Assembly (NCBI RefSeq): GCF_964340395.1
Contig: NC_135561.1
Span: 11,568,961 to 11,632,960 of the forward strand
Source: Glandiceps talaboti
Lineage: Eukaryota; Hemichordata; Enteropneusta; Spengelidae
Reading direction: 5' to 3'
Length of the DNA stretch: 64,000 bases
A model generated the notes under the pieces. It saw nothing but the letters and a program-made list of their open reading frames with translations. It made no database searches and was not told the DNA's origin. Both the position numbers and the translations under genes were made by a program. Shown one piece after another: positions 1 through 13,617 of this stretch (position 1 is its first letter; each line of letters opens with the position of its first letter).

Positions 1-2087
1 TATTTTTTATGTGATGATTCAATAAGTCGGAGTGACGGTGGTGGCGTCCTTCTTTTCCATTGCCATATTTCCATTTGTGTGATATGACTTTTTGACTCCA
101 TTGAATTCTAAGAGTGTTTTGTTGTTAGCTTTCCTAGCGCAGAAATACTTGCGACGTTTATTTGTTTGCTTTGTTTGTTTGTTTGTTTGTTTTTCCGTAT
201 ATTTGTTGCATATTTGTTGTTGTTTTTCTCCATCCGTCTGCCGTTTTGCATGATGTAATATGACTTGCATGTGAATGAAGTGGGAAATCAAAATATAACG
301 GTTGATGACGTAAGTATGATGGTAGCTGTCCTGTACGTGTGCAACACTAGTCTATCAGCTAGCCCTCGGATGTTCTTCCGATAAAATACGACACACAGCC
401 GAACAACGCTATCGAGGATGGAACTTCGGTCAAGCCCTCACATGCGAACTTCGTTCGCTTATAGTTATAGCATCGAAAGAAAGCCCGAACGTCTAGCAGC
501 AAGACTAGTGCTACACTAGCTTCGTTCAGAAACAAAGTCATCACAGAACTGATGTTGTGTTCAGTACAAGTCACTCCCTGACAACATCATAGCGCCCTCT
601 CAGTTATTTCTTGGCTTATAGTAATTAAAAGCTAATATATGATTTTATTTGGACTTTCTGTTATCACCATATCGGTATCAAATATAAATAACTACTATAA
701 TAAATAATATCAAATATTTATATTTTTAAAGTGTCTTCTACAATGGATGAGTTGATAATGGCGCTATACAGTTATTACCCCTGGTACATACCTATATACC
801 TATACCATCCCAACTCTCATACAATCCATTACAGCCTTTGTAAATTCATAGGATCAAAACTTCACATTGCAACCTCTCCTACCAGGTTCGAGCTGGGTTG
901 ACTGTGACACAATCGTGTTTCAAATGTTGTCCAACAACTTGTATGTTTTATGATGATTCTACTAATACAAGTAGCCGACAAGTGTCTTCGTTACATTTAC
1001 ATGTATTCATGCATAGATCGACTCTTATGTTTTGTGTGATGCATCGCATTCAAGTCACGGCTTTATACGGATTCATGCTTTATCAACTGCACACAAAGTT
1101 GTAATCTCCTAGCTAATAGAAGCTCTCTTCCTTGTCATATTAAAACACAATTTCACTCATTCTAAAACTCTCTCGGTGATGTTCGTTCCCGCTGCATAGT
1201 TATCTAGGGAATTGTTAGATGTTGTCGTGAGACGGTCTGTTCATACCACGTGGTGTATCGACTACATGCATGTTATAAACTAGTCTATAGAGTACGTACT
1301 CTGATCACTCTCCATCCATCGTTTACGTCCGGACGCCTCTAGACTGTCGCCGCTGATAAGCAGCCGTAATTTAGTAGTAAATGTTTTCCCAAGAAATAGT
1401 GTTAGATTGATAGAATTCATCTCAAGGTCCGACCACGGGTGAAATTAAAAAAAATCACAACGGTTCTAGAGACACCTACGATAAAAGGTGACGCTTGGAT
1501 TTATGTGTCTCCACCCCCGCCCCCATCTTCAGCCCCATCTCATCGATACGATAATATGTATGTGGGTTGGAGAAGAAACGAAATTAAATGCAAGTATGAG
1601 AGTAGGCGTTGGTGCGGCTGTCAATTTATAATAATAATGTATTGATAGTCTGGGTGGCTTAGAAATGATAATCGAAAGAGGCGGTGGATAATATGAATTA
1701 TTTACACGCCTGTGCTGTGCTTTCCTGACTCGACCATAGTGGGAGTTTGTCTTAAATTTCTTGCTTTTTTTTTCTTTTGTCCGATTTAAGAAATGTAGCG
1801 GGTCGCTCTGGTCATGAATATTATAAAAACCAGATTGGATTGCCCTACTAAGACTTTTTCATTATCGCAGGTGTGACTTGTTCACACGCCACTGGGTGTT
1901 CAAAACTTGGTTGGTTGGTTGGTTGGTTGGTTGGTTGGTTGGTTGGTTGGTTGTCGATCAGTTGGTTGGTTGGTTGGTGGAGTTGATGGAGTTGGTGGGG
2001 TCGATGGATGGGTGATTAGATGGGCCAGTCACTCAGTGATCCATCGATCGGTCGGTCGGTTGGTTGGTTGGTTGGTTGGTTGGTTGG

Positions 2088-2137
<50 letters not shown>

Positions 2138-3480
2138 GACTGACTGACTGACTGACTGACTGACTGACTGACAGTTCGACCAATTGAGTCAAGCAGTCAG
2201 TCAGTAAGTCAGGTAGGCCATCAGTCGGTCGTGCATGTTCAGTTTTCTTACTAGATGTAGAATGAAAATGTCGTCTTTCGTATAAAACGTCTTAATATTA
2301 CTCGACACTTTCACTTGGAACTTTCGCGTTAACTTACGCTCCTCTTAAAAATGATTTGTTATTCTGAATATCATTATCGAACCACTGAAAAACATGAACC
2401 AATTACAAAACTGTTATTTAAATTGGTTTAACATCTTATAAAGAGCACTTAATATCTAACCTACAAACAATGGTACACGTACGTATTTTTATTGCCAGAC
2501 ATATTTTTGTTGTGGTACGTGCAGTACATATATAAATATGATGCGCGACTGAATTCATTGATGATGGAATGTACAGTACATGACTTCTGCTGACCTTTGA
2601 CCTGTTCACAGGTGCTGTTCACATTGCAAGACACGTAAATCATACAATCTCTCGAATAGAATCCTTGCGAATTACGACAAACAGACTTTTTTTTTCTTAT
2701 TATTACTCAGCTTATAAACCCAAGGCGAATAAATTGTCCATAGCAGGAGACAGTTCCATTTCATGTTCTGATCTGCAGATCTGATGATACATGGATTATA
2801 CGACCCCACAGTATAAAAGGCAGCAATGAAAACACAGTCGGTAGTCTTTAAGACGTTTAAATGTCTGCCGTTCTCCTTTCATTGGCCCCTTGTTACCATG
2901 GCAACACCCATTCATCGATATTCAGTACATGATTGTATGGCTTTAGGTTTCAACAAAAAATCGATGTTAGCTGAACCGTCGCCTCATTCAACCCTTTGAC
3001 GTTGTAATATGACGGGACATGTCGCATTTTTTACAATAGATGGAAACATGAATAAATAATTATATTTTACAACTAGTAAAGCCTACAGTAATGATTAATA
3101 AAAAAAAACCATAAAGTATTCCTAAGATGAATCTCGTATAAAATGATGATGTTATAAATATTTTAAACAAAAAATTCATCCATAGCTAAAAAAATAATAT
3201 GTATTATGTCATGTTAACGGTACACTCGCCGGAGAAATGAGACACGATTTAAATGTGAAATCCACACTGCGGTGTGTGTCTGCACTAAAGTGTTATGTAA
3301 ATCGTTGAACTTGCATTTACCAGGGAAGATTCTGATAAAGGTCAGGGGTTAGGGAAATATCAAGCTGCTGATTGGTCAGATGACGATGAAGTCAAGATGA
3401 TTCAGGGTTGTTATGATGTGGTCAATTTATTATCGTCTGACTAACGCATCGACACACTCACCGTCACTGACTAAACACAA
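1..3480. other. No gene seen
   Basis: AT-rich non-coding sequence. A TTTG tetranucleotide run lies at about 160-194 and a large tetranucleotide array at 1906-2173. Open frames here are under 90 codons and without recognisable domains. Confidence 0.5.
1906..2173. repeat. Composite tetranucleotide array TTGG / ATTG / GACT
   Basis: (TTGG)n, an interrupted GTTGATGG stretch, then TCGG/TTGG, about 47 bp of ATTG and about 36 bp of GACT. The successive motifs differ from their neighbours by one base, which suggests stepwise conversion of one ancestral microsatellite. Confidence 0.9.
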
Positions 3481-3491
3481 AATTAGCATAT

Positions 3492-3526
3492 ATGACAACC
3501 GAAGACGACCGTAGCGACTGAAGCAG
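3492..3526 (+). other. Possible non-coding first exon with splice donor
   Basis: A short ATG ORF (MTTEDDRSD, TGA at 3519) is followed by AAGCAG and the donor GTAAAA. An inverted CCAAT box (CTGATTGGTCAG) lies about 120 bp upstream. It could be the 5' exon of the gene ending at 14475, in which case the short ORF would be an upstream ORF. The evidence is one donor and one promoter element. Confidence 0.2.
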
Positions 3527-4524
3527 GTAAAAAATGCTTCTCTTTCTTGTCCTTATGTGTGTTTGATATTTATATTTCACTGTGTTGAATAAGACGATTT
3601 TAAGTTAACGTTTTATAACTGGTGAAATTCTGGCGATTCTGGCGATTTGTACGAAAAATTAGACATGTAAATATCGCCAGTCGAACGACTTCGTGAAATT
3701 TTAATTAGTCTGAAAAACTGCTGATTTGGATATACGTAGACCTTCGGGTTATGTATAATACGGGTTTATCTCGTTATTTTTTAAAAATATTAGTCGTTCA
3801 TCTTAGGTTTATATTTATACATGTACGTTATTTCTTTGATAATTTCGCCGCCGCCGTCGTCGTGTGTCAATTTCAGTGCCTGACCTAGTACATTGAAGAA
3901 AATCGTCACGCCAATGTTAATATCGAAATTGACATGAACAGAGTACATGTAAGGGTTTGCTGCTTGAGAGTTGGTAATTCATGTTTTGTTGTTTGTCAGC
4001 ATTTTTTCCGCTTGATGTTTCATAATTGATCACATATAGTTGTGGTTATATGTTGAAAGAGCTAAAAATGCTCAAAATAATATCGAGATTCACGCCAAAG
4101 ACGTATAAGATTAAGTTAAAATTGAGCTGAGAGATTACAAAAAAACAGTTTCACTTCTTTGCTCATAACGTGTAGTATTTAAATTTACTGATAACAGCCA
4201 TAATGTACTATGTCAGACAATTCCGATTAATTCTATCGGGACCGGGCCGCCATTAGCAAACTATTAATTGAGGGAAATATCGGCCCTGGAGTTGAATTGT
4301 TGTATTAATATTAAGAGTAAAGTTCTACTTCCAAATCTGCAAGTATGACTGATGGATCTTTCCAATGTAAATATTCAATATATATTAAGAAACGAGGCAT
4401 GCAAATACGTAATATATATCATTCGGTTTTTGTTTTTAAATCTGAGTCAGGTTTAATCATCGACTGACGAATCCTGATTCTAGTTTATTCGTTTCAAAAA
4501 TCAGCTCGTATAATTTATTCAAAA

Positions 4525-4773
<249 letters not shown>

Positions 4774-7239
4774 GTGCTATTTACCGCTAATTGGATAATT
4801 TGTCGAATGAAATTTGCGATAATTATACACCTGGAAATTTATTGCTTGATTATTGTTGGGTGATATGTCAGTTGTTAGAATACTTGTGATGACTAAGATA
4901 CACTTACAATAGGGAAAGCTTTCATTTTAACACACAGGTTGCAGTTGGCTGAGTGTCAGTTGAAATTAAAGTTAAAGGGGCGATACAGGTGATTAGTCGC
5001 ATTCACTCACACAACATCATTCTTAATTTTGGAATTTTCTCTTGATATGTGTAAAACAAGATATCAATTTAGCTATCATACTTGTGACATTTATTGCTAC
5101 TACGCTTGACTGTTTTTATCTGTTCGGGGAAAGACATACTCCAGAAGATTGCTTTTTTCAAAATACAAGTAATTTTATTTCTGACAAACAGCCTTGCTCG
5201 CCCCTCTATTAATATATACAGAATCATATAATGTGAGGTGAATGGTTGTACATGAAATAATAGTTCTGTCATTAAGGTGAAATTTGAGCTATCATTTTCC
5301 AATTGGGTGTAGTTTCGAGTGATTACAAAATGATGATTTGTGCAAAATTGATGTCAAAAAACGAGGTGTGGTATGTTGATGAAAACCTCTCTATGGCCCA
5401 GGACAGGCTGTCAAGTCAAAACCATTGTATTTATTAATCTGTGTCATTTTGAATACCATTATCACGAATTATACACAGTAAAAGGGACATAATTTAATTA
5501 TAATTGATTTATCTTATCTGATGTAATCAAAACACCAAAATCGTCCCCAGCTTCAAGTAAAAACACATACGTAAGCAATTTAGCTGAGCAATTGCGAGGC
5601 ATCGATCTGACGACAACTAAGACGGAGCATGCGCAATGGCGTTTGACACAATTGTCGGCAACTCAACTCTGAAGAAAAGTTTATACAATATCGATCGTCA
5701 AAAATTCAGGCGGGAAATATTTGCACAGACGGCGTAAGATCCCTTATTTGATAAAATAGGTCTATGAAAATGTCGTTACGACCGAAAGCGTAAGATTTCT
5801 CTTGCCTGGGAGTCGAGTGCATCCTTTCAAGCTCGGCCGTTTACTATTCATTTGAAGGATTGATTATAGGTAATTACATAAATTTTGTTGTTGATGTAGT
5901 CAAGGATCGTGTGTTATCATTTAAAGATTAAAATAATTTACGAGATTGCAAAATAATTCACCAGAAACAGAGAGAGAATTATCATTTTATGATGGGAACA
6001 AAATATGTAAATTAAAGGAATGTGTTAAACGACGATTATAAAACAGAATTGAAATATGTCCTTGGTCATGAAAAGTCATCAAGGGAAACATAGACAGACG
6101 GCATTTGTAATTCTGACGTCACATGGCTTTGTTTACTATAATATCCGAGACGATATGTCAACAAAATGAGACCGTTTTTCATCTCAGTATGCAATATAAT
6201 TCTTGCCAAAAAAGCCAGATATTTGAAACAATTACCTTTTTCTAAAACGAAATGGTAATAACTCATACGCTATGCAAAAATGATAAAATAATAAATGATG
6301 GTATCTTAAAAGAGGCTGTTTCTTGTTCAACATATGTCTATGACAGCAGAATCGCCATCTTAACGGACATAGTAAATTATATTAGTTCACGTATATATAA
6401 TTGATTGGATATTTTTTGTATATAGAATATTGATACGAAAACTAGAAACAGTACGCCAAATTTACTTCTCCGTAAAATTATGTCATATTAGAATTTTTTT
6501 TTTTTAAATGTATAATTTTGGCTACAGATCGTTAGCCATTATCTGTTAGAATCATATCTATTTCCGTTTGATGCTAATACATCAGAAATAATGGCATTTA
6601 TCGATCTGTTCAATGAATACCAATCGTGACTTTTGATCCCAAGTTCCGAAAACTCCCGAAGACACCTTTATTTAAGGTTTGGTTATAATGGGGAGACGGA
6701 CGTGAGTGAAATGCAAGAATCGTTAATCACGCATAAAATTTTACATAATTCCTATCGTTTTGCAAAACTAACAACTTGACATTTCTGTTACTATGCCAAC
6801 TGGTGCCTTTCTATCAAATATACGCCGAGATATTCCGAAGCAAACTACAGTTCGATTTTCGATTTCCTGTCGTGTATACAATTATAAGGAGAATTCTAAT
6901 ATTTGGGTTCGTAATGAAGTGTGCTTAAGTACGTACGTGAGGAAACTACAAATTCATGTTCTTTGGACAAGAAAGTAGCGAATATGTTGGTCTTGTTTAA
7001 AGTCACTTATTCTGAAAAGGGATGTTATCATATTATCCACCTAAAACACCTCCAGAACATACATACGTTTTAAACACTATTTCTTGTCAAATTTAAACAA
7101 AGAGGGTATACTTCAGGGTGGGGAGGGGTATACTGAAGCCGTTGTGCCTACTTCCATTATTGGCCACTATATTATAATGTAATGCTGTACTTCTCAATGA
7201 CTGACACGTGTACATACACAAACACACACATACACACCC

Positions 7240-7252
7240 AACCCAACCACAC

Positions 7253-7291
<39 letters not shown>

Positions 7292-7302
7292 GGCAGACAG
7301 AC
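7240..7302. repeat. (ACAG)n microsatellite
   Basis: An uninterrupted ACAG tetranucleotide run flanked by CACA-rich sequence and TATACATA. Confidence 0.9.
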
Positions 7303-7770
7303 ACATATACATATATGGGTCTACGTGATACATGTTCATACATATATTAAACATCAATCATGTCAATCGTAAAGTGTGAAATTTTACGTTCAACAATTGC
7401 AATTTGATATTTTGACACCTTTGTACGTCATCGATGTACCCACTCACTGTGCATTCGATGTACCTACTCACCGTGTATTTCTGTATAATAGTGTTTGTTC
7501 ACTGAAATGTCACGAATCGCGTTTTAAAAGAGTAGTTATGCAATCATGGAAGCCAGTTATATTGAAACAAATTGTCACCAGACTCGACAAATATCATACT
7601 AACATTCACTAATTTTCATTATCTGGCGCGAAAAAATAACTCAGATGTTGTCGTCTGACACAACAAATACTGAAGTACAATTGCTACATTTTAAACTACT
7701 GACATGCCTTAAAATGTATATGATGTTATAATGTATGTGATTTGGTGATGATTGGCTAAAATGATGGTAG

Positions 7771-8440
7771 CTCAGACAATGAACTACATGTAGCAACGTT
7801 GGTAAGATTTGGTATTACACCAGACGATAAAAATAGCAGTTCTAGTAAAAAGAAATTGTGGAGCCAGACAATAATAAAATGTAGTAAAATGTCAGTAAGA
7901 TTTTTGTTGAGCCAGACGATAAAATGTAGCAATGTTATGATTTGTAAGATTTTTGTTGAGCCAGACGATAAAATGTAGCAATGTTAGTAAGATATTTGTT
8001 GACCCAGACAGCAAAATGTAGCAATGTTAGTAAGATATTTGTTGACCCAGACAGCAAAATGTAGCAATGTTAGTAAGATATTTGTTGAGCCAGACAGCAA
8101 AATGTAGCAATGTTAGTAAGATATTTGTTGACCCAGACAGCAAACTGTAGCAATGTTAGTAAGATATTTGTTGACCCAGACAGCAAAATGTAGCAATGTT
8201 AGTAAGATATTTGTTGACCCAGACAGCAAACTGTAACAATGTTATTAAGATATTTGTTGACCCAGACAGCAAAATGTAGCAATGTTATTAAGATATTTGT
8301 TGACCCAGACAGCAAAATGTAGCAATGTTAGTAAGATATTTGTTGACCCAGACAGCAAAATGTAGCAATTTTAGTAAGATATTTGTTGACCCAGACAGCA
8401 AAATGTAGCAATGTTAGTAAGATATTTGTTGAGTCAGACG
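7771..8440. repeat. 43-bp minisatellite, about 14 copies
   Basis: The core unit contains TTGACCCAGACAGCAAAATG and TAGCAATGTTAGTAAGATAT. Copies are nearly identical from about 7980 to 8420 and increasingly diverged to the left, so the array seems to have grown towards its right end. Each unit carries a CAGAC Smad-box-like pentamer. Confidence 0.9.
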
Positions 8441-10739
8441 ATGTTCTGTTTCCCGCCAACTCGTTTGAATCGTATATTGAAGAACTATAGACAGCATATG
8501 GATTCCCCGCCAACGATCTTGGACTATCCTGCCATTTTCCTTCATTTTATCTTCCTGTAAAATTGTACACCTTCTGAACTCACCTATCGTAAAAAAATTG
8601 AAATGTAAACGATCGGCATTTAATATACGTGTCCTCAGCTATGAAAGGGCCCAAGGCATGTTACTACTATTCGATCTACCTGATAAAGAAACGAGCGTGT
8701 CCTCGCATAAATTTAATTACCATCGTCGTAAAAATTTCAATTCGACCATGAAGAACAAAATTATCCTAATTTAATTTTCTTCAAGAGAAAGAACAAGTCA
8801 TTTATCATAAAAACTGGAATTCTCAAATAAAATGAATGGGTTTGTTTGATGTACTAAAATAAGTTAGACAAAGATAGGCTCACTCTCTAATCATTCCGAT
8901 TAATTGAGCCTTTGACAGACAGCGTGCAAGAGTACTTGCAGTGTGTGTGTTTAATTCCCGGAATTAAACAGACACGCGTACTATATCAAGAAATTACTTT
9001 TAGAAGTCTCGCTGTGTTGTGAGTTTGCAATATAATTTATTTCCGAACACGGCCTCCTGTCATTATGTATACATACCCACTGAAAATATTACCTTAAATC
9101 CAATGTTTTAGTAAAGGTTGGTTGATTCATGTGGGAATGTGCATCAATTCGACGCAACGTTCTCATGGGTTTTGTTTGATACAGTGAGTATGAGAGATCT
9201 TAGCGATCGGAGTTTTTTCGTTCAACATGAGTAATTGCAGTTTGTTGTTTCATTCATAAGTCTATGAAGTAGGTGTAGTGTAACAAAATGACGGTCGGTG
9301 AGGTGGCATGGGTATCGAGAGATGAAAGTTTGGGGTGCACGGAAGGCACTGTGCACCGGTCACTCCTCGCTCTAGACTTTAATATATGTTCCAGTCACAC
9401 TCCATCCATACATCGTCTCATATATTATCCCTTTTACCACAATACTTGATGTTCTAAAGTTATGATAGCAAAGTGATGGGGACATCGTCGGTTGGAAGTT
9501 GGAATGTTAACCAGAGAGGTGGAGGGAGGGGTATTATCTCATGAAAGTTCGATGTTTTATAGATTAGTATCAAACCAATTGAAGTTCGGGCATCAGATTC
9601 ATGCACAGACAAGGAAAATATTCCCTGTCCGTGGCTTTAATTGAAGGTGCGCTATGGAATGGGTTATCAACCGATTGAAAAAAGGAGAAGAAATATGAGA
9701 GTTGGGTGAATGACCTACGTAAGATGGAATTTTCACCTGATGGAGATGAAGGGAGTGGGTTCTGTATGAATCAAGGAATGGTTAATTAAAATATACATTA
9801 ACATACTGCCGAGAATTGGAATATACGATAGATTGATATAGTGTAGTTATTAAGCTGGTTAAATGTGGAGGAATGGGGTTTAATTAGTCGATGAAATATG
9901 GGGACTGTCCGCCGACGACAGGTAGTAGAGAATGGGGGGGAGGGGTGCTAAAATAGATCTTGGGACTATGCCATTGCTACGCATCCTTTCAACATGGTTC
10001 AATCCATTGCAATTCTATGGTTACCAGTAGATTTGCAATCAAAACTTCCACATCTCGTAGTTTTACAAGCAAAAGGTAACATTTTCACGAAATCGAAAGA
10101 AGATACAGTCGACCAGCTGAATGCTTCACCTTTGACCTAATTACATCTTCGAATAAGAATTTTAGATATATAAAGTTGATACTCGATGATACAATCTGCA
10201 TTAATTTTCAACTTTGTGGAGAACTAGGTAGTTAAGCACAATATTCAAAGAGGATGGCCTCATGCGTTACCATGGAAACCATAACTGACATTACGCTTCC
10301 CAAGGTATAGTCATAGTTAAAGATATGGAAGAAATACAAGCAGAACTTGTGAGCTTTGTGCTTTATTTGCCACATTTTGTTAGCGAATTTGAGAACAAAT
10401 GTGTAGAGCTTGATTATTAACATTTAATATGTCGATATATTATAGAAATAATAAACTTTTGGTTGTATTATCCCATCAAATATAGAGTGCTCGTTTGACA
10501 CTGATTTCCATCTCAGAAGACATTCCTCATTAGCATAATAAGTATTTTTTCAGACAGTTCGCATAATAATTTACTAGACTTTGCTATGTTTCCTTCGTTA
10601 CGTCACCACGGGAGATCTCACCTAAATGGGGAGCAATTTTCTCAGTGGTGAGAAAGTCTCTCCTGTTCTGATAATAATGAGTCACGACGTGTAAGGAAGC
10701 GTTCTGTACGACGAAATTGAGAATGCTAACGTCTAGGGA

Positions 10740-10800
10740 TCGGTTTCACGTGACGGCACGAATACGCATCGCTGGCCTGTGTACTCACCAAGATGGCGGT
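10740..10800. promoter_or_regulatory. Promoter-like segment: E-box and YY1-type motif
   Basis: TTCACGTGACGG (palindromic E-box) is followed about 45 bp later by CCAAGATGGCGG, a strong match to the YY1 site that often overlaps start codons. On the minus strand the same site reads CCATCTTG then GTGAGT, a perfect splice donor. Both readings are plausible and neither has a supported gene attached. Confidence 0.25.
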
Positions 10801-12583
10801 CCGAAAGACAGTAGGTCTTTTTTTCTCTCTCGTTTTTAATATTATCCATGTCGAAGTTGTGAACTGTTTACCAATGTTCCAGTTCTTGTGTGACATTTGG
10901 GCATTTTGAATCTTAAATTTTCGGTATCTTCTGCATTGGATACTATAGCAGCAGTATAGAGATAATGATATTCGACTGGTGATTGAAAATGTTTGTACAG
11001 ACGAAATTGTATCCCCACTTTCCACGGAGACATTGATTTGCAAAGGAAAATGCAATGAATGCGAAAGCTTAACGTGTAATCTTAGATTTTAGGGAATCGA
11101 TAGCGAGACGAGAGAACACGTTCTAGCATTCAATGAAAAGAACTTAATCTACGTTAAGCATCACAGCGTTATCAGGGCGTACAGTGTACATGCAACCTCT
11201 TCTTTTTCGTGTCTATGGAATTTGCTTATTTTAACCTTTCGATTGCGTAGTACATCAGCGAAAAACTTATTTAACCAAAACAATTCTTATATTACTGTAG
11301 TTGCTTTTGTGCCCCCCCCCCCACCACCACCACAATTTTCATAACCTTAAATTCCAAACAAATAGCAGTGTCATAACTTCGCTAAAAAAATTAAGTCATA
11401 CAATTTTTCAGAAAAGTTGGGTGGATGAATTTTAAAGGTTAAGTTGGAAGTCTAGCCTAAGAGTATTATAAGTAATACATTAATATTTCATTCTAAACCC
11501 AATAGTCAACTTCTAACAAACACATTCTGAAACTGAAGCTATCTTTTCTATGCATAAAAAGTAATAGAAAACCACTGAGGCACTAAACGTAGAAAGAGTG
11601 AAAATGTGCATATAGAATGTAATGGCGGGTCGCCCCCTTTATCCACTCAGTTTTGCTATTAGAATGCAATTTCTACTGTAGTTTGGATGAAAATTTAAAC
11701 GACAGTCAGAGATGTTGTCAGATATCATGTCAGGACAAAGGTTACGATTGCAGAATATGAACTACACGTCTGCATAATTTTCTTTTTCGATAATTCCCGG
11801 GTGAATAAATGAAATGATATTCACATATTTATGAAGATCATATATGACACGGCGGTACGCAAAAAGATAATTTCTGTGACCTGATAGTTTGTGAGAGCTC
11901 TATAACAGAATACAGTTATCACAAAGTGGATGTATACACTTATAAAGGGTTTTCAATCTTGGTAGCCATATTGTATTCTGGAACATGTAATTATTCTTGC
12001 CAATTAATCATGTTATTATGGATATTTTTAAAGGTACATTACTACTACAAGCCATCTTCTAAACTACTTTACAAAGTGATTTTCAACGTGTTATATCTTT
12101 CTAAATTGATGATGTACGTACCTGCATATCCTGTGCCACTCAAATTTGATCTGAGCTCTGTTTTGTATGTACAACTTCGAATCTTAGGCCCCGAATTAAG
12201 ATATATGTTAACGTCAAAGTTGTCTAATCACGGGCTGTCTGTGAAGTATACTCACTTGCCAATTGCGTGCTATTAGTTGCCACATAGAAAAAAACAAAAC
12301 ATAGTACAGATATTGCAACTATCGACTTTATTGAATGCGTAATTAAATATGACATTTACCATAATAAATTAATACGTTCCCAAAATAACTTCCGGGGATT
12401 CCAAATAATAATAATCGAAGCACGTCATTCACAACAATAATTAGTAATAGATTTTTAATACTTATGACACTCATTTAGTTAACTCACCTCATCATCATTA
12501 CCGTGACGAAATTAAAGTAACTTGATATACACAATGAATCTTACTAAAATTACATTATGAATATTTTAGTTACTTGTAGTCAG

Positions 12584-12630
12584 ATGGTTGGTTGGTTGGT
12601 TGGTTGGTTGGTTGGTTGGTTGGTTGGTTA
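12584..12630. repeat. (TTGG)n microsatellite
   Basis: A 46-bp TTGG run grading into TTAG-type repeats. It uses the same motif as the array at 1906. Confidence 0.9.
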
Positions 12631-13617
12631 GATAGTTAGTTAGTTTTTTACTTAGTTCCTCAACTATTTCAGTTATAATGTTAAGTGTATTAGTTAGTGT
12701 GTTAGTTACAAAAAGTGTTGGTATCTTCGACTTGTTTCGCACCCCTGCGAGCTTTCCAAGAAGTTTGCAATTGATTCGTTCGAAAATTCACTTCGAATTA
12801 GAATTAGAATGTTACCGTATACCCATTAGACTTAAATTTAAAAAAAAAATACTCATTTTGACTATCCCTTCCAAATATGCTTCGGATCCATAATTTAGTT
12901 CTCATCACAAAGAAAATTTAGCTATAAAATTGACTTTACTCATTTTTTGTCTTCAAAGCATTCTGCCAAATCTGTCTGGTAGAAAGGGAATGATTCCTAC
13001 ATGGTATTTCATTTAGATTTGCTATTTGAACATCGGAGGACTGGTTTCTTTGTTAATCTCTCATTTCTTTGTTCTTGTCAATGGCAATTGATGTTTAAAA
13101 GCTCACGGCTTACGTTTTTAATTCCAAATCTAAAGTATATCTTGAAGCTGTAGTCTGGTTGCCATGGAAACACTTTGCAGTCTTCATCAATGCGCCATTT
13201 AGTTGGTTGAAGTAATCGCTTCAACTGATGATTGTAAAAGATTTAATGTAGTTCTCGAACACATATTTATTTTGATTATTATAATAATAAAACTTTATGT
13301 GTTTTACGAACTAAAGAAATTTCATTAAAATAGTGCATTGTTTTGTAATCAATGGTACCCATTCATATATATCTGTCTCCTGGAATTCTTGACATGACCT
13401 TATCACGTGATGCACTCAAGAGCTAACATTCTGACTTAATTTATACCGTCAATGAAAAGGTCATGGCAGATCGAGTTAACGTTTCTGAACACTTAATGTT
13501 AGTATAAATGTCATTTATGTGTTGTCGTGTGATTCCGAGATCTCGTGAGACTTCATCAGTTGTATATTTTTCTCATATGTCTTCCTTTTTCTTCTTCTAT
13601 TTCTTTTTTAATTTCAG

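Noticed and set aside
7771-8440. Possible CRISPR array
   Set aside because: The repeats are head-to-tail without unique spacers, in a eukaryotic genome. It is a minisatellite.
11926-12276. 116-codon plus-strand frame
   Set aside because: Hydrophobic, low-complexity, no domain, in AT-rich non-coding DNA. Within reach of chance for a window this size.
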